Assembly: GCA_021850555.1 (NCBI GenBank)
Contig: JAJZLX010000115.1
Location: forward strand, 1 to 9,593
Source of the DNA: Pseudomonadota bacterium
GTDB lineage: Bacteria; Pseudomonadota; Gammaproteobacteria; Steroidobacterales; Steroidobacteraceae
Direction: 5' to 3'
Length of the DNA: 9,593 nt
Of this stretch, positions 1 to 6,394 are shown one piece after another; positions within the stretch are counted from its first letter, which is position 1, and every line of letters begins with the position of its first letter. The notes below the pieces were generated by a model. The model worked only from the letters and a program-made list of their open reading frames with translations. It did no database searches and was not told the origin of the DNA. Both the position numbers and the translations under genes were made by a program.

Positions 1-120
1 CTCGGCTTGAGCGTCAAGACGGCCGACTCGCACCGGACGCGGATCATGCAGAAGCTGGGGATACACGAGACGGCCGGGCTGGTTCGCTACGCCATTCGCC
101 GCGGCGTCATCAAGGCCTGA
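1..120 (+). CDS. LuxR/NarL-type response regulator, C-terminal end (partial)
   Basis: Frame 1 is open from the first base to a TGA at 118-120 and gives 39 residues. They match the second half of a LuxR-type helix-turn-helix: the recognition helix region LGLSVKTADSHR is followed by IMQKLGIHETAGLVRYAIRRG, typical of NarL/FixJ response regulators. This part binds DNA. The receiver domain, if present, lies to the left of the window. The gene converges on the EPS operon and is not part of it. Whether it controls the EPS genes cannot be judged from the sequence. Confidence 0.85.
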   Translation, partial: LGLSVKTADSHRTRIMQKLGIHETAGLVRYAIRRGVIKA

Positions 121-317
121 GCAGCCGGCCTCGCCCGCGGTCGCTCCACCGCCCCACCCCGGCCGCCTGGGCGTTGTCCACGGCCCGCACTGGCCGGCCT
201 TGACCAGGATCGTCCTGCCGGGCGGCGCAAGCAGTACGGTGCTCACCACGACCTGTGGCAGCGCCGGCGCCCTCGCCGCGCGGGCCAAACCCCCGGGGGG
301 CCGCGGGTATCCGCCGA
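121..317. other. Intergenic region between convergent genes
   Basis: This stretch separates the stop of the plus-strand regulator from the stop of the minus-strand GDP-mannose dehydrogenase. It is very GC-rich and holds a C5G6 run near 287-300. I see no convincing coding frame and no hairpin followed by a T tract on either strand, so no intrinsic terminator can be called although one would be expected here. Confidence 0.5.
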
Positions 318-1685
318 TCAGTGGACCAAGGGCAATGCGGGGCGCGGCGAAACCGGCTCGATTGGCACTGATACGCATTCTGAACCATCCGCGGCGGCAA
401 AGACGGGGCGCGCACGCAAGCTGCGCGTCAGATCCACGATGACCTGGCCCGGCCGAGCCGCGCCAACAACCGCTTCGCTCTGCTCATCGGCATTGCCGAT
501 CAGCAGAACTTCCGCATGCTCCAGCAACTCCTCGGCGCTCTCGCACATGAGACTCGATATGTGCGGAATCGCCCCTTCGATGTAGCGGCCATTCGCGCCC
601 GTCAGCCGCGCCACCGCCACGTTGTGATCCAGGATCCGCACCTGCAGACCCTTGCCGATCAGACACTCCACGACCGCAACGATCGGACTTTCGCGTAAGT
701 CGTCCGTGCCGCTCTTGAACGCGAGGCCCACCACGCCGATGCGCCGCCTGCGGGTGGCGAGAATCGTGGCCGCCGCCGCCCGGATCCGTGCCACATTGGC
801 CGGCAGCAGTGTCGCGAGAACCGGCGTGTCGACATCGGCCGCGCGCGCCGCGTGATTCAGCGCCCGGATGTCCTTCGGCAGGCACGAGCCCCCGAAGGCG
901 AACCCTGGCTTCAGGTACGCATCCGATAGATTGAGCTTGTGATCGAGACAGAAGACGCGCATGACCTCGCGCGCGTCGACGCGCATTGCCTCGCACAGAT
1001 CGCCGATCTCGTTCGCAAAGCAGACCTTCAGCGCGTGAAACGCGTTCGAGGCATACTTGAGCATCTCGGCCGTGCGCACCGAGGTGTGCACGAACTGCGC
1101 GTCCACCTTGTCGTACAACTCGCGCAGTTGCCAGCTGGTCGGCTTGTCCTCGCATCCGACCAGGGTGAACGGCGGAGAGTTGAAATCTCGCAGCGCGGAA
1201 CCTTCCCGCATGAACTCGGGATTGACCGCCACCTTCACATCCGGTCGCTCGCCGTTGCCGATACCGGCGCGCAGGGCCGGCACGATCACTTCCGCCGTCG
1301 TTCCGGGCATCACCGTGCTGCGCACCACCACGGTATACGGCTTGCGGGTCGCGCCCAGAACATTGCCTATTCCACGACACACCCGCGCCAGAGACTCGGC
1401 GCTCATGCGCCCATTGCTCTGAGTCGGAGTGCCGACGCAGATCAGCGCCAGGTCGCTCGCCGCCACCGCCTCCTCGCACGAGCACGTCGCGCGCAGGTGA
1501 CCGGTGGCCTTCACCCGGCCGAGAAGGTCCCCCAGACCCGGCTCGACGATCGGGGAGAGGCCGGAATTCACCCGCGCGACCTTCTCGCCATTGACATCCA
1601 CCCCGATGACCTTGTGACCGGCTTCCGCCAGCCGCGCCGCGGTGACGCAGCCGACGTGACCGAGACCGAATACGCTGACTCTCAT
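318..1685 (-). CDS. algD: GDP-mannose 6-dehydrogenase (AlgD-like)
   Basis: This 455-residue protein is a cytoplasmic NAD-dependent nucleotide-sugar dehydrogenase that oxidises C6 of the hexose in two steps to a uronic acid. The N-terminal Rossmann motif FGLGHVG is at residues 6-12, VGTPTQSNG at 84-92, NPEFMREG at 155-162, and the catalytic loop GGSCLPKD at 265-272, with the nucleophile Cys268. Lys210 and Glu157 fall at the positions they hold in Pseudomonas AlgD. The segments DHKLNLS and PGFAFGGSCLPKD favour GDP-mannose over UDP-glucose as substrate, so the product is probably GDP-mannuronate. The C-terminal UDPG_MGDP_dh_C domain carries FKSGTDDLRESP. The length is close to AlgD (436 residues), with a slightly longer tail. 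The ATG at 1685-1683 follows a strong GGAGG. It is the last gene of the operon in this window. A UDP-sugar dehydrogenase role is the alternative. Confidence 0.9.
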   Translation of the reverse strand: MRVSVFGLGHVGCVTAARLAEAGHKVIGVDVNGEKVARVNSGLSPIVEPGLGDLLGRVKATGHLRATCSCEEAVAASDLALICVGTPTQSNGRMSAESLARVCRGIGNVLGATRKPYTVVVRSTVMPGTTAEVIVPALRAGIGNGERPDVKVAVNPEFMREGSALRDFNSPPFTLVGCEDKPTSWQLRELYDKVDAQFVHTSVRTAEMLKYASNAFHALKVCFANEIGDLCEAMRVDAREVMRVFCLDHKLNLSDAYLKPGFAFGGSCLPKDIRALNHAARAADVDTPVLATLLPANVARIRAAAATILATRRRRIGVVGLAFKSGTDDLRESPIVAVVECLIGKGLQVRILDHNVAVARLTGANGRYIEGAIPHISSLMCESAEELLEHAEVLLIGNADEQSEAVVGAARPGQVIVDLTRSLRARPVFAAADGSECVSVPIEPVSPRPALPLVH

Positions 1686-1694
1686 GGTGCACTA

Positions 1695-1699
1695 CCTCC
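1695..1699 (-). promoter_or_regulatory. Shine-Dalgarno of the GDP-mannose dehydrogenase gene
   Basis: GGAGG on the minus strand, nine bases before the ATG at 1685-1683. It fixes the start of the dehydrogenase. The gene has its own strong ribosome site and is not coupled to the decayed gene before it. Confidence 0.75.
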
Positions 1700-1740
1700 G
1701 CCGCCCAGCCAGTTGCGCGAACATCATCCGAACGCCAGCG

Positions 1741-2024
1741 TTACGCGGCGCGCCGCCTCGGGCCGGCACCGCGCTGCAATTGGCAGGTTTCCCTGCACAA
1801 GGCATCGACTCTCCTGGTGACCTGACTCCGGCAGTAGCGCGCCCGCACGCCATCACATCCGTTGCGCCGAACTCGCCGCCTCGGGCCGGACTTCGCAGCA
1901 GCGAAACGACCGCTTCCGCGGATGCCCGCAGCCCATCGGCGCACACGAAATGCCGCTGATCCACCCAAGGCAGCCCTGCGGCACCGCTCGTCGTTGCGCC
2001 GTCTGTGCGGTCCGCGAGCGGCAA
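1741..2024 (-). pseudogene. Relic of a GT4 glycosyltransferase C-terminus, frameshifted
   Basis: Two minus-strand frames read as consecutive pieces of the C-terminal end of a GT4 glycosyltransferase. From about 1997 to 1872 one frame gives ATTSGAAGLPWVDQRHF, then ADGLRASAEAVVSLLRSPAR, matching the usual order of nucleotide-site loop, (G)RHFLVAD, and AVxxLLxDPxxxxxLG. After a frame change between about 1870 and 1848 the next frame gives VRARYCRSQVTRRVDALCRE, the usual last helix, where normal members have a tryptophan at the RS position. That frame stops at TAA 1743-1741. The front of the gene, over two thirds of it including the acceptor domain, is absent. It sits between the amidotransferase and the dehydrogenase, where an EPS operon would carry another transferase. 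The match rests on my memory of the family, not on an alignment. Confidence 0.6.
1751..1889. repeat. 16-bp direct repeat pair (1751-1766 and 1874-1889)
   Basis: CGCCGCCTCGGGCCGG occurs exactly at 1751-1766 and again at 1874-1889, 123 bases apart, both inside the glycosyltransferase relic. A ten-base part of it (CTCGGGCCGG) recurs at 2214-2223. In sequence this GC-rich, short repeats can be chance. They are also the kind of homology that promotes deletions. Confidence 0.5.
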
Positions 2025-2249
2025 TTAAAGTGCAAAGTCCTCCCGCACAAGAAGCGGGGAAACACCCCAACTTGCCGAGAATTCACCCGGATGCAAGCAG
2101 CCTGATGTGCAGCCGCGTCCAGCCGTGCATTCCTGTCACACTCCCACGGCGACCCGCGACCGAACCGCGCACGATTCGACTCACCCGCGACATCCGGTTG
2201 CGGCGCGAGCGGGCTCGGGCCGGAACGACACCGACCAGCCCGAGGTTCG
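2025..2249. other. Non-coding spacer downstream of the amidotransferase gene
   Basis: I recognise no protein remnant in this stretch. It holds a locally AT-richer island around 2020-2100. On the minus strand this contains TTTAAT (about 2024-2029), which resembles a -10 box, but no good -35 element lies 16-18 bases before it. Two small stem-loops abut there: CCCGC/GCGGG at about 2042-2058, and GGGG AAACA CCCC at 2056-2068. Neither is followed by a T run, so they are not called as terminators. A secondary promoter for the dehydrogenase gene is possible but unproven. Confidence 0.35.
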
Positions 2250-4178
2250 CTATGCCGCCCGCGCGCACTGCGCCAGCTCGCAAGCGAGTACCGCCTCGGG
2301 CTCCTCGCCTTCGAGGACCACCCGTTGCCAGATTTCGAGGTTCATCAGCAACCACAGCCTATCGGCATGGTTCGCTCTGCCCGCGCGGTGCTCATGCAGC
2401 ATATGCGCGACGAATTGTGGATTGAACATGCCACGGGCCCGCGCCCGCGGCCCGAGCACCAGACTCTCGGCCAATGATCCGTACCGGCCCTGCAACCAGG
2501 GGCCGAGCGGAACCGGGACTCCCATCTTTCGCCGGGTCATGATTTCCCTCGGCAGGATGTCCCGCACGGCGTCGCGCAGTACCGCTTTGGTTCGCCAGCC
2601 CCGCAACTTGTAGCGTCCCGGGATGGCGGCGGCACGCTCGACGAGGCGCTGGTCGAGAAACGGAACGCGGTTTTCCACCGAGGCTGCCATGCTCATCCGG
2701 TCCTGCTCTTTCAGCACCTCAACGAGGCACGTCTGCATGTCCACGTAACTCATTCGCTCGAGCAGACCCCCGGGAGCATCATGGAAGCACGCGAGTTCAC
2801 GCCGATACGGATCGCGCGACATCAAACTGTCGTCCGTCAGCAGGGCCGCAGGCCATGCCTGCGGAAATACCGAGAAGTTGTCGTAGAGCAGACTGCAGAT
2901 CCCCGGCCTCACGCCAAGGAACGTCCGTACCGCGTATCGGCGCATCGGGCCGGGCAGCCGTTGCACGCCATGACGCACCTGCTCGCGCAGAACTTCAGGT
3001 ATCGCGCCGTGATAGGGACGGCCGAGCCGCTCGTTCCACACCATAACGCGATAGCGGTTGTAGCCGAGAAACAGCTCATCGGCCCCCTCGCCCGTCAATA
3101 CGACGTTCACGTGCGCATGAGCCAGGCGAGCGACAAAATACCAAGCAACGCTCGAGGGGAACGCGATCGGCTCATCCTCGTGCCAGACCAGGCGCGGCAA
3201 GGCGGCAAAGAACGCATCCGCGGTGAGGGTCGCCTCATGGTGCCGCGCGCCGATCGCACCGGCGGCCAGCCGGGCATAATGCAACTCGTCGCACCCGCGC
3301 TCATCGAAGCCGACCGCGAAACTGTGCAAAGCGCCCCCGGTCCGGCGCGCCATCAAGGCGCCTATGGCGCTTGAGTCGATCCCGCCGGAGAGGCACAAGC
3401 CCACCGGCACGTCACTCACCAGGTGATACTGGATCGCTTCCTCGAGATCTTGCCGGACGAGCCGCGCGCGCTCGAGCAGCGCCGGCGGCTCGGGCTCGAG
3501 AGACCGCGGAAGCTGCCAGTAGCGGCGGCAGCGTAATCCGGTCTCGGCCGTCCAAGTGAGGATGGTACCTGGCAGCAGTGTCTCGATGCCCTGGTAGAAC
3601 GTTTCGGCACCGCCGACGAGCCGCGTCGCCAGGAATTCCGTCAGTATTTGCCGATTGAACACGGCCGCAACCCCGGCAGCAAGGATCGCCTTGATCTCCG
3701 AGGCGAACAGCAGCGTATCGCCGTGCCGGCAATAATACAGCGGCTTGATGCCGAGCCGGTCGCGCGCCAGCAGCAGCTTGCCGCGTGCTCGATCCCAGAG
3801 GGCGAATGCGAACATGCCACGCAGATGCCGCACGCACTCCTCGCCGTAATGCTCGTACGCGTTGAGAATTACCTCCGTGTCGGATCGGGTGCGGAATGCA
3901 TAACCCAGGCGCCCGAGATCCCGCCGAAGCCCCTGGAAGTTGTAGATCTCGCCATTGAACGTGATCCACACGGATTGCTCCGGATCGCACATCGGCTGTC
4001 GGCCGTTGTGCACGTCGATGATCGACAGACGCCGATGCGCCAGTCCAACCTGACCGAGCACCGCCGTCCCCTCGCCGTCCGGACCGCGATGCACCAGAAC
4101 CTGCTGCATGCGTCTCAGTCGGCTTTCCTCCACAAGAGCCTCGGGGGCGTAGTTTAGGATCCCGGCAATACCGCCCAT
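2250..4178 (-). CDS. asnB: Asparagine-synthetase-like amidotransferase with Cys2-to-Gly change
   Basis: The 642-residue protein has the two AsnB domains. The N-terminal class II glutamine amidotransferase domain (about 1-210) keeps the glutamine-pocket residues Arg49 (HRRLSIID), Asn75-Gly76-Glu77 (FNGEIYN) and Asp100 (RSDTEV). The C-terminal synthetase domain has the ATP pyrophosphatase loop SGGIDSS at 264-270 and TGEGADELFLGY further on. In AsnB the N-terminus is Met-Cys-Gly-Ile, and Cys becomes the catalytic nucleophile after Met removal. Here it reads Met-Gly-Gly-Ile, with codon GGC at 4175-4173. In EPS loci such enzymes are thought to amidate a carboxylate, for example on a uronic acid. 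With glycine at this site, glutamine-dependent activity should be lost and only free ammonia could serve. The ATG at 4178 is chosen because MxGIAGI is the conserved start of the family and GAGGA lies ten bases upstream. The open frame continues 21 codons further up. Confidence 0.88.
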   Translation of the reverse strand: MGGIAGILNYAPEALVEESRLRRMQQVLVHRGPDGEGTAVLGQVGLAHRRLSIIDVHNGRQPMCDPEQSVWITFNGEIYNFQGLRRDLGRLGYAFRTRSDTEVILNAYEHYGEECVRHLRGMFAFALWDRARGKLLLARDRLGIKPLYYCRHGDTLLFASEIKAILAAGVAAVFNRQILTEFLATRLVGGAETFYQGIETLLPGTILTWTAETGLRCRRYWQLPRSLEPEPPALLERARLVRQDLEEAIQYHLVSDVPVGLCLSGGIDSSAIGALMARRTGGALHSFAVGFDERGCDELHYARLAAGAIGARHHEATLTADAFFAALPRLVWHEDEPIAFPSSVAWYFVARLAHAHVNVVLTGEGADELFLGYNRYRVMVWNERLGRPYHGAIPEVLREQVRHGVQRLPGPMRRYAVRTFLGVRPGICSLLYDNFSVFPQAWPAALLTDDSLMSRDPYRRELACFHDAPGGLLERMSYVDMQTCLVEVLKEQDRMSMAASVENRVPFLDQRLVERAAAIPGRYKLRGWRTKAVLRDAVRDILPREIMTRRKMGVPVPLGPWLQGRYGSLAESLVLGPRARARGMFNPQFVAHMLHEHRAGRANHADRLWLLMNLEIWQRVVLEGEEPEAVLACELAQCARAA

Positions 4179-4188
4179 CGCTCTTGCG

Positions 4189-4193
4189 TCCTC
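4189..4193 (-). promoter_or_regulatory. Shine-Dalgarno of the amidotransferase gene, overlapping the upstream stop
   Basis: GAGGA on the minus strand lies ten bases before the ATG at 4178-4176 and overlaps the TGA stop (4194-4192) of the heparinase-like relic. It decides the start in favour of ATG 4178 over an in-frame ATG at 4241. It also shows that the amidotransferase is coupled to the upstream frame. Confidence 0.7.
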
Positions 4194-4708
4194 AAAGTGT
4201 GAGCCCACATGGCCGCCCCGGCCGTTCGAGGCGCAGCGCATGCGTATCGACGGTCACGATTTCACCGCTGGGGCTCCAGCTCCAGGAAATCAGACGGTAC
4301 GCGGGCTCGAGACTGCTTGCCCCATTGCTGCCGATCTCGGGCAGGTTCGCCACGAGCCAGGACTGCACGGCCTGCGTCCAGGCCGCGGCATAACGATCGT
4401 CACCCGTCACCTTATAAGCCTCACCGAGATAGACAACCCACTGATGTCGGTTGAATTCCCAGATGAAGGTGCTGTCCCCAGGCCTCGGGGCATCGAGCGC
4501 ATCGATGCGGCTCCAGCGCACCCGGGGCGCGCACGGTCCCGTGACCGGATTGCAATGCCAGTCGATCGGAGTTCCGATCGGGACATCGTCGAACCCCAGC
4601 AGGGCAAGCCGTCCGGCGCAAGCCCGGGCCGAGCGAGGGTTTTGTACAGCTCCGGAGGTCCCGGCCCGCACTGTCACTCAGGCTGCCGCGCAGCAGGCGT
4701 CGCCACAT
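4192..4708 (-). pseudogene. Heparinase II/III-like polysaccharide lyase relic: frameshifts and central deletion
   Basis: The longest piece (4617-4276) reads AGRLALLGFDDVPIGTPIDW, then SRIDALD, STFIWEFNRHQWVVYLGEAY, TGDDRYAAAW and SSLEPAYRLISWSW. These are landmarks, in order, of the alpha-helical N-terminal domain of heparinase II/III-like lyases found in EPS clusters. Two short pieces before it lie in the other two frames: MWRRLLRGSL from the ATG at 4708, and ELYKTLARPG at 4652-4623. The gene therefore seems to carry two frameshifts near its start. After SWSW the frame runs only 27 more residues (GEIVTVDTHALRLERPGRP) to a TGA. Family members are normally over 500 residues, so the catalytic and beta-sandwich region is gone. 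The short tail may be the original C-terminus joined by an in-frame deletion. The ATG overlaps the upstream glycosyltransferase stop (TGATG), the relic of a coupled gene. No lyase activity is expected. Confidence 0.7.
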
Positions 4709-5841
4709 CACGCCGCACTCCTGTCATAGAGCGACATCCACTGCTGGCGCACGCTGTTCCAGCTGTATTGCACGGCGCGGGCGCGGGCCCGCCGACTCAT
4801 GGCCCTCGCCGGCTGCGGATCCTCCAGCAGCCGCACCACCGCCGCGGCGATCGCGGGCGCATCTCCCGGTGGAACGAGGCAGCCCGATGAACCGCCCTCG
4901 AGCATCTCGGGCAAATCGCCGACCGCGCTGGACACCACCGGCAATCCGGCCGCGAACGCCTCCAGAACCGAGACCGGCTGATTGTCGATCAATGCCGCGT
5001 TCACGAAGATGTCGGCCCGATCGTACACGTCAGCCGCGCGCAGCCGCTCGACCCGCCCCAGGAAACGAATGCTGCCCGGGGCAACGGCCTCGGCCAGCCG
5101 CCGCAGCCGTTCGCCCTCCGAGCCGTATCCGGCAAGCAGCAGAGTCGAGTCCGGAAAACGTGCATGCACCAGGGCGAAGGCGCGGATGAGCACGTCAACG
5201 CCATAACGCGGCTCGAAATTGCGCGTGCACACAAGCCGCGGACGCAACGGTTCGCGTTTACGGTAGCGAAAGCATTCCAGCGCGACGACATTGCGAACCA
5301 CCCGTGCCTGGTACCCGTGCCGTCCGAAGATCGCACGCAGGTACTCCGAGGCAACGACAATCTCGTCAGCCAGCCGCAGCCATGGGTGCACGCGCATTCC
5401 CCAGCGAGACAGATGGTCCTGTGCCTCGCCGCTGTGATAATGGAGCAGTGTGCGTTTGCGCAGAAGACGCGCGACGCACAGCGCCGGCGCCGAGGCGAGC
5501 AGGAAGGACCCGTACGACGCCGAGAAGATGTGCGCCACGTCCGCATGCCGCAGCCGCACGAGACTCGGCAGAAACAGCAATTGATTGACGACGGTGCGCA
5601 CATACCGATAGCGCCGCAGGAAACGCAGGCCACGCGGGAAGCGCGGATTGATCGGCAGGAGCGTCACGTCATAGCCCTCGCGCATCAAGTGCGTGCGCAG
5701 CGCTTCGGCCTGCACCCCTTGTCCGCCGGGAATGTCCAGACTTGGCGCCACGATCACGATGCGCTCCCCAGGCGGGGCGAGTCGATCTGCCCGGGACACG
5801 ACCTGCGCCCCCATTTGCATGTCACGCACATCAACCACCAT
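4708..5841 (-). CDS. GT4-family glycosyltransferase
   Basis: This 377-residue GT-B fold enzyme should transfer a sugar from a nucleotide donor to a lipid-linked EPS intermediate at the inner face of the cytoplasmic membrane. A hydrophobic first strand leads into PGGQGVQ (38-44), the N-terminal acceptor-domain loop. The C-terminal donor domain has LLLAGYGSEGERLRRL, then the donor-site stretch NQPVSVLEAFAAGLPVV (287-303). Glu294 is the second Glu of the EX7E motif; the first is Asp286 here. The end is TGA at 4710-4708, overlapping the ATG of the next (decayed) gene. The frame is open back to 5937, but ATG 5841 is preferred because it has a G-rich stretch upstream, overlaps the end of the preceding frame (stop 5833-5831), and leaves the usual short lead before the first strand. 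ATG 5820 is another option. Sugar specificity cannot be read from the sequence. Confidence 0.85.
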   Translation of the reverse strand: MVVDVRDMQMGAQVVSRADRLAPPGERIVIVAPSLDIPGGQGVQAEALRTHLMREGYDVTLLPINPRFPRGLRFLRRYRYVRTVVNQLLFLPSLVRLRHADVAHIFSASYGSFLLASAPALCVARLLRKRTLLHYHSGEAQDHLSRWGMRVHPWLRLADEIVVASEYLRAIFGRHGYQARVVRNVVALECFRYRKREPLRPRLVCTRNFEPRYGVDVLIRAFALVHARFPDSTLLLAGYGSEGERLRRLAEAVAPGSIRFLGRVERLRAADVYDRADIFVNAALIDNQPVSVLEAFAAGLPVVSSAVGDLPEMLEGGSSGCLVPPGDAPAIAAAVVRLLEDPQPARAMSRRARARAVQYSWNSVRQQWMSLYDRSAA

Positions 5842-5995
5842 GGCCGGCCCCCGCGGCGCGCGGCATCGCGTGGAACCGCGCGGCCCGTGCTTGCGGCCCC
5901 GGAGCCTGCGCCCTGCTGCCTTGCCGACTCGCCCCATCGAGGAATGTGCGCCACCACAGCTCGAAGGACAGCAAAGTCCACAGCTGCAGATCGAG
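5831..5995 (-). pseudogene. C-terminal scrap of a second asparagine synthetase
   Basis: Within a frame that ends at TGA 5833-5831, the residues LDLQLWTLLSFELWWRTFLDG (about 5995-5933) look like the last helix of AsnB-type synthetases, whose C-termini carry LWxLLxxExWxRxFxD. The intact amidotransferase in this window has LWLLMNLEIWQRVVLEGEE at the same place near its end. Nothing else of this enzyme is present. The scrap continues in frame from the acceptor end of an acetyltransferase fragment, as if a deletion had removed everything between. Residues after DG are low-complexity and probably read-through into the leader of the glycosyltransferase gene. A chance resemblance is possible because the stretch is short. 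Confidence 0.5.
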
Positions 5996-6001
5996 CGGTC
6001 T

Positions 6002-6339
6002 GCCGCGCGCGACGATCAAGTCGAGATAATCCGAGCCGACGTAGTCGGTGCCGAGAAATTCCAGAAACCGAAATGGCGGCAGTCGCCGCGGCTGCTGCGG
6101 ACGCAGTGCAAATGGCGCGACCCGACCAGATCCGCGCCCTCGCGCAGCGCGAGCACGTGCAGACGCAGGGTTGCGCACAGATGCCGCCACCACGTCGACA
6201 GCCACTGCCAGGTGAGGAACGGCCAATCTCCGGCGCTCAAGGCACGGAGCACCGGCCATCGGCAGCCCAGACGCGCGAACCGCGCCTCCTCCTCGAAGAG
6301 CCCAACTCCGAGCATTGGTCCGTGGCCGCTCGATGTCAC
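6002..6339 (-). pseudogene. CelD/FemAB-like GNAT acetyltransferase, N-terminal fragment with frameshift
   Basis: Reading from GTG 6339 or ATG 6315, one frame gives LFEEEARFARLG, then GDWPFLTWQWLSTWWRH, then LHVLALREGADLVG. This is the N-terminal half-domain of the GNAT-type acyltransferases (CelD/BcsL-like) common in EPS operons, which add acyl or aminoacyl groups to sugars. At about 6122 the sense moves to the next frame, which continues VAPFALR and then FLEFLGTDYVGSDYLD, the expected follow-on. Supplying one base in GTCGG/GTC at 6126-6119 would restore VGVAPF. The match ends near 6002, leaving about 110 of the usual 350 or so residues, so the acyl-CoA-binding second half is missing. No activity is expected. 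It lies 55-80 bases after the flavin monooxygenase stop. Confidence 0.7.
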
Positions 6340-6394
6340 TCATGACAGAGAACACCGTGCTGATTCACCACTCGCGGCAACGATGGCCGACGTC

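Noticed and set aside
1686..1700. GGCGGAGGTAG before the dehydrogenase gene as an RfaH ops-like element
   Set aside because: It resembles only part of the ops consensus, lies immediately before an internal gene, and is better explained as the Shine-Dalgarno.
1783..1800. A possible sigma-54 promoter: plus strand TGGCAG, then GTTTC, then CCTGCA
   Set aside because: There are 11 bases between GG and GC, where sigma-54 needs 10, and it points away from the operon. A second candidate near 2033-2048 on the minus strand has the wrong spacing too.
939..1820. A 293-codon plus-strand open frame opposite the GDP-mannose dehydrogenase
   Set aside because: It is antisense to a gene with every catalytic motif in place and has no protein-like pattern of its own.
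1751..2223. Repeated CTCGGGCCGG units as a CRISPR array or mobile-element ends
   Set aside because: Only two full 16-bp copies and one partial copy exist, spacing is irregular, and no transposase or cas gene is present.
5164..6345. A 393-codon plus-strand open frame opposite the GT4 glycosyltransferase and the acetyltransferase relic
   Set aside because: Composition is that of a reverse-complement shadow with no motif. The minus strand carries the family signatures.
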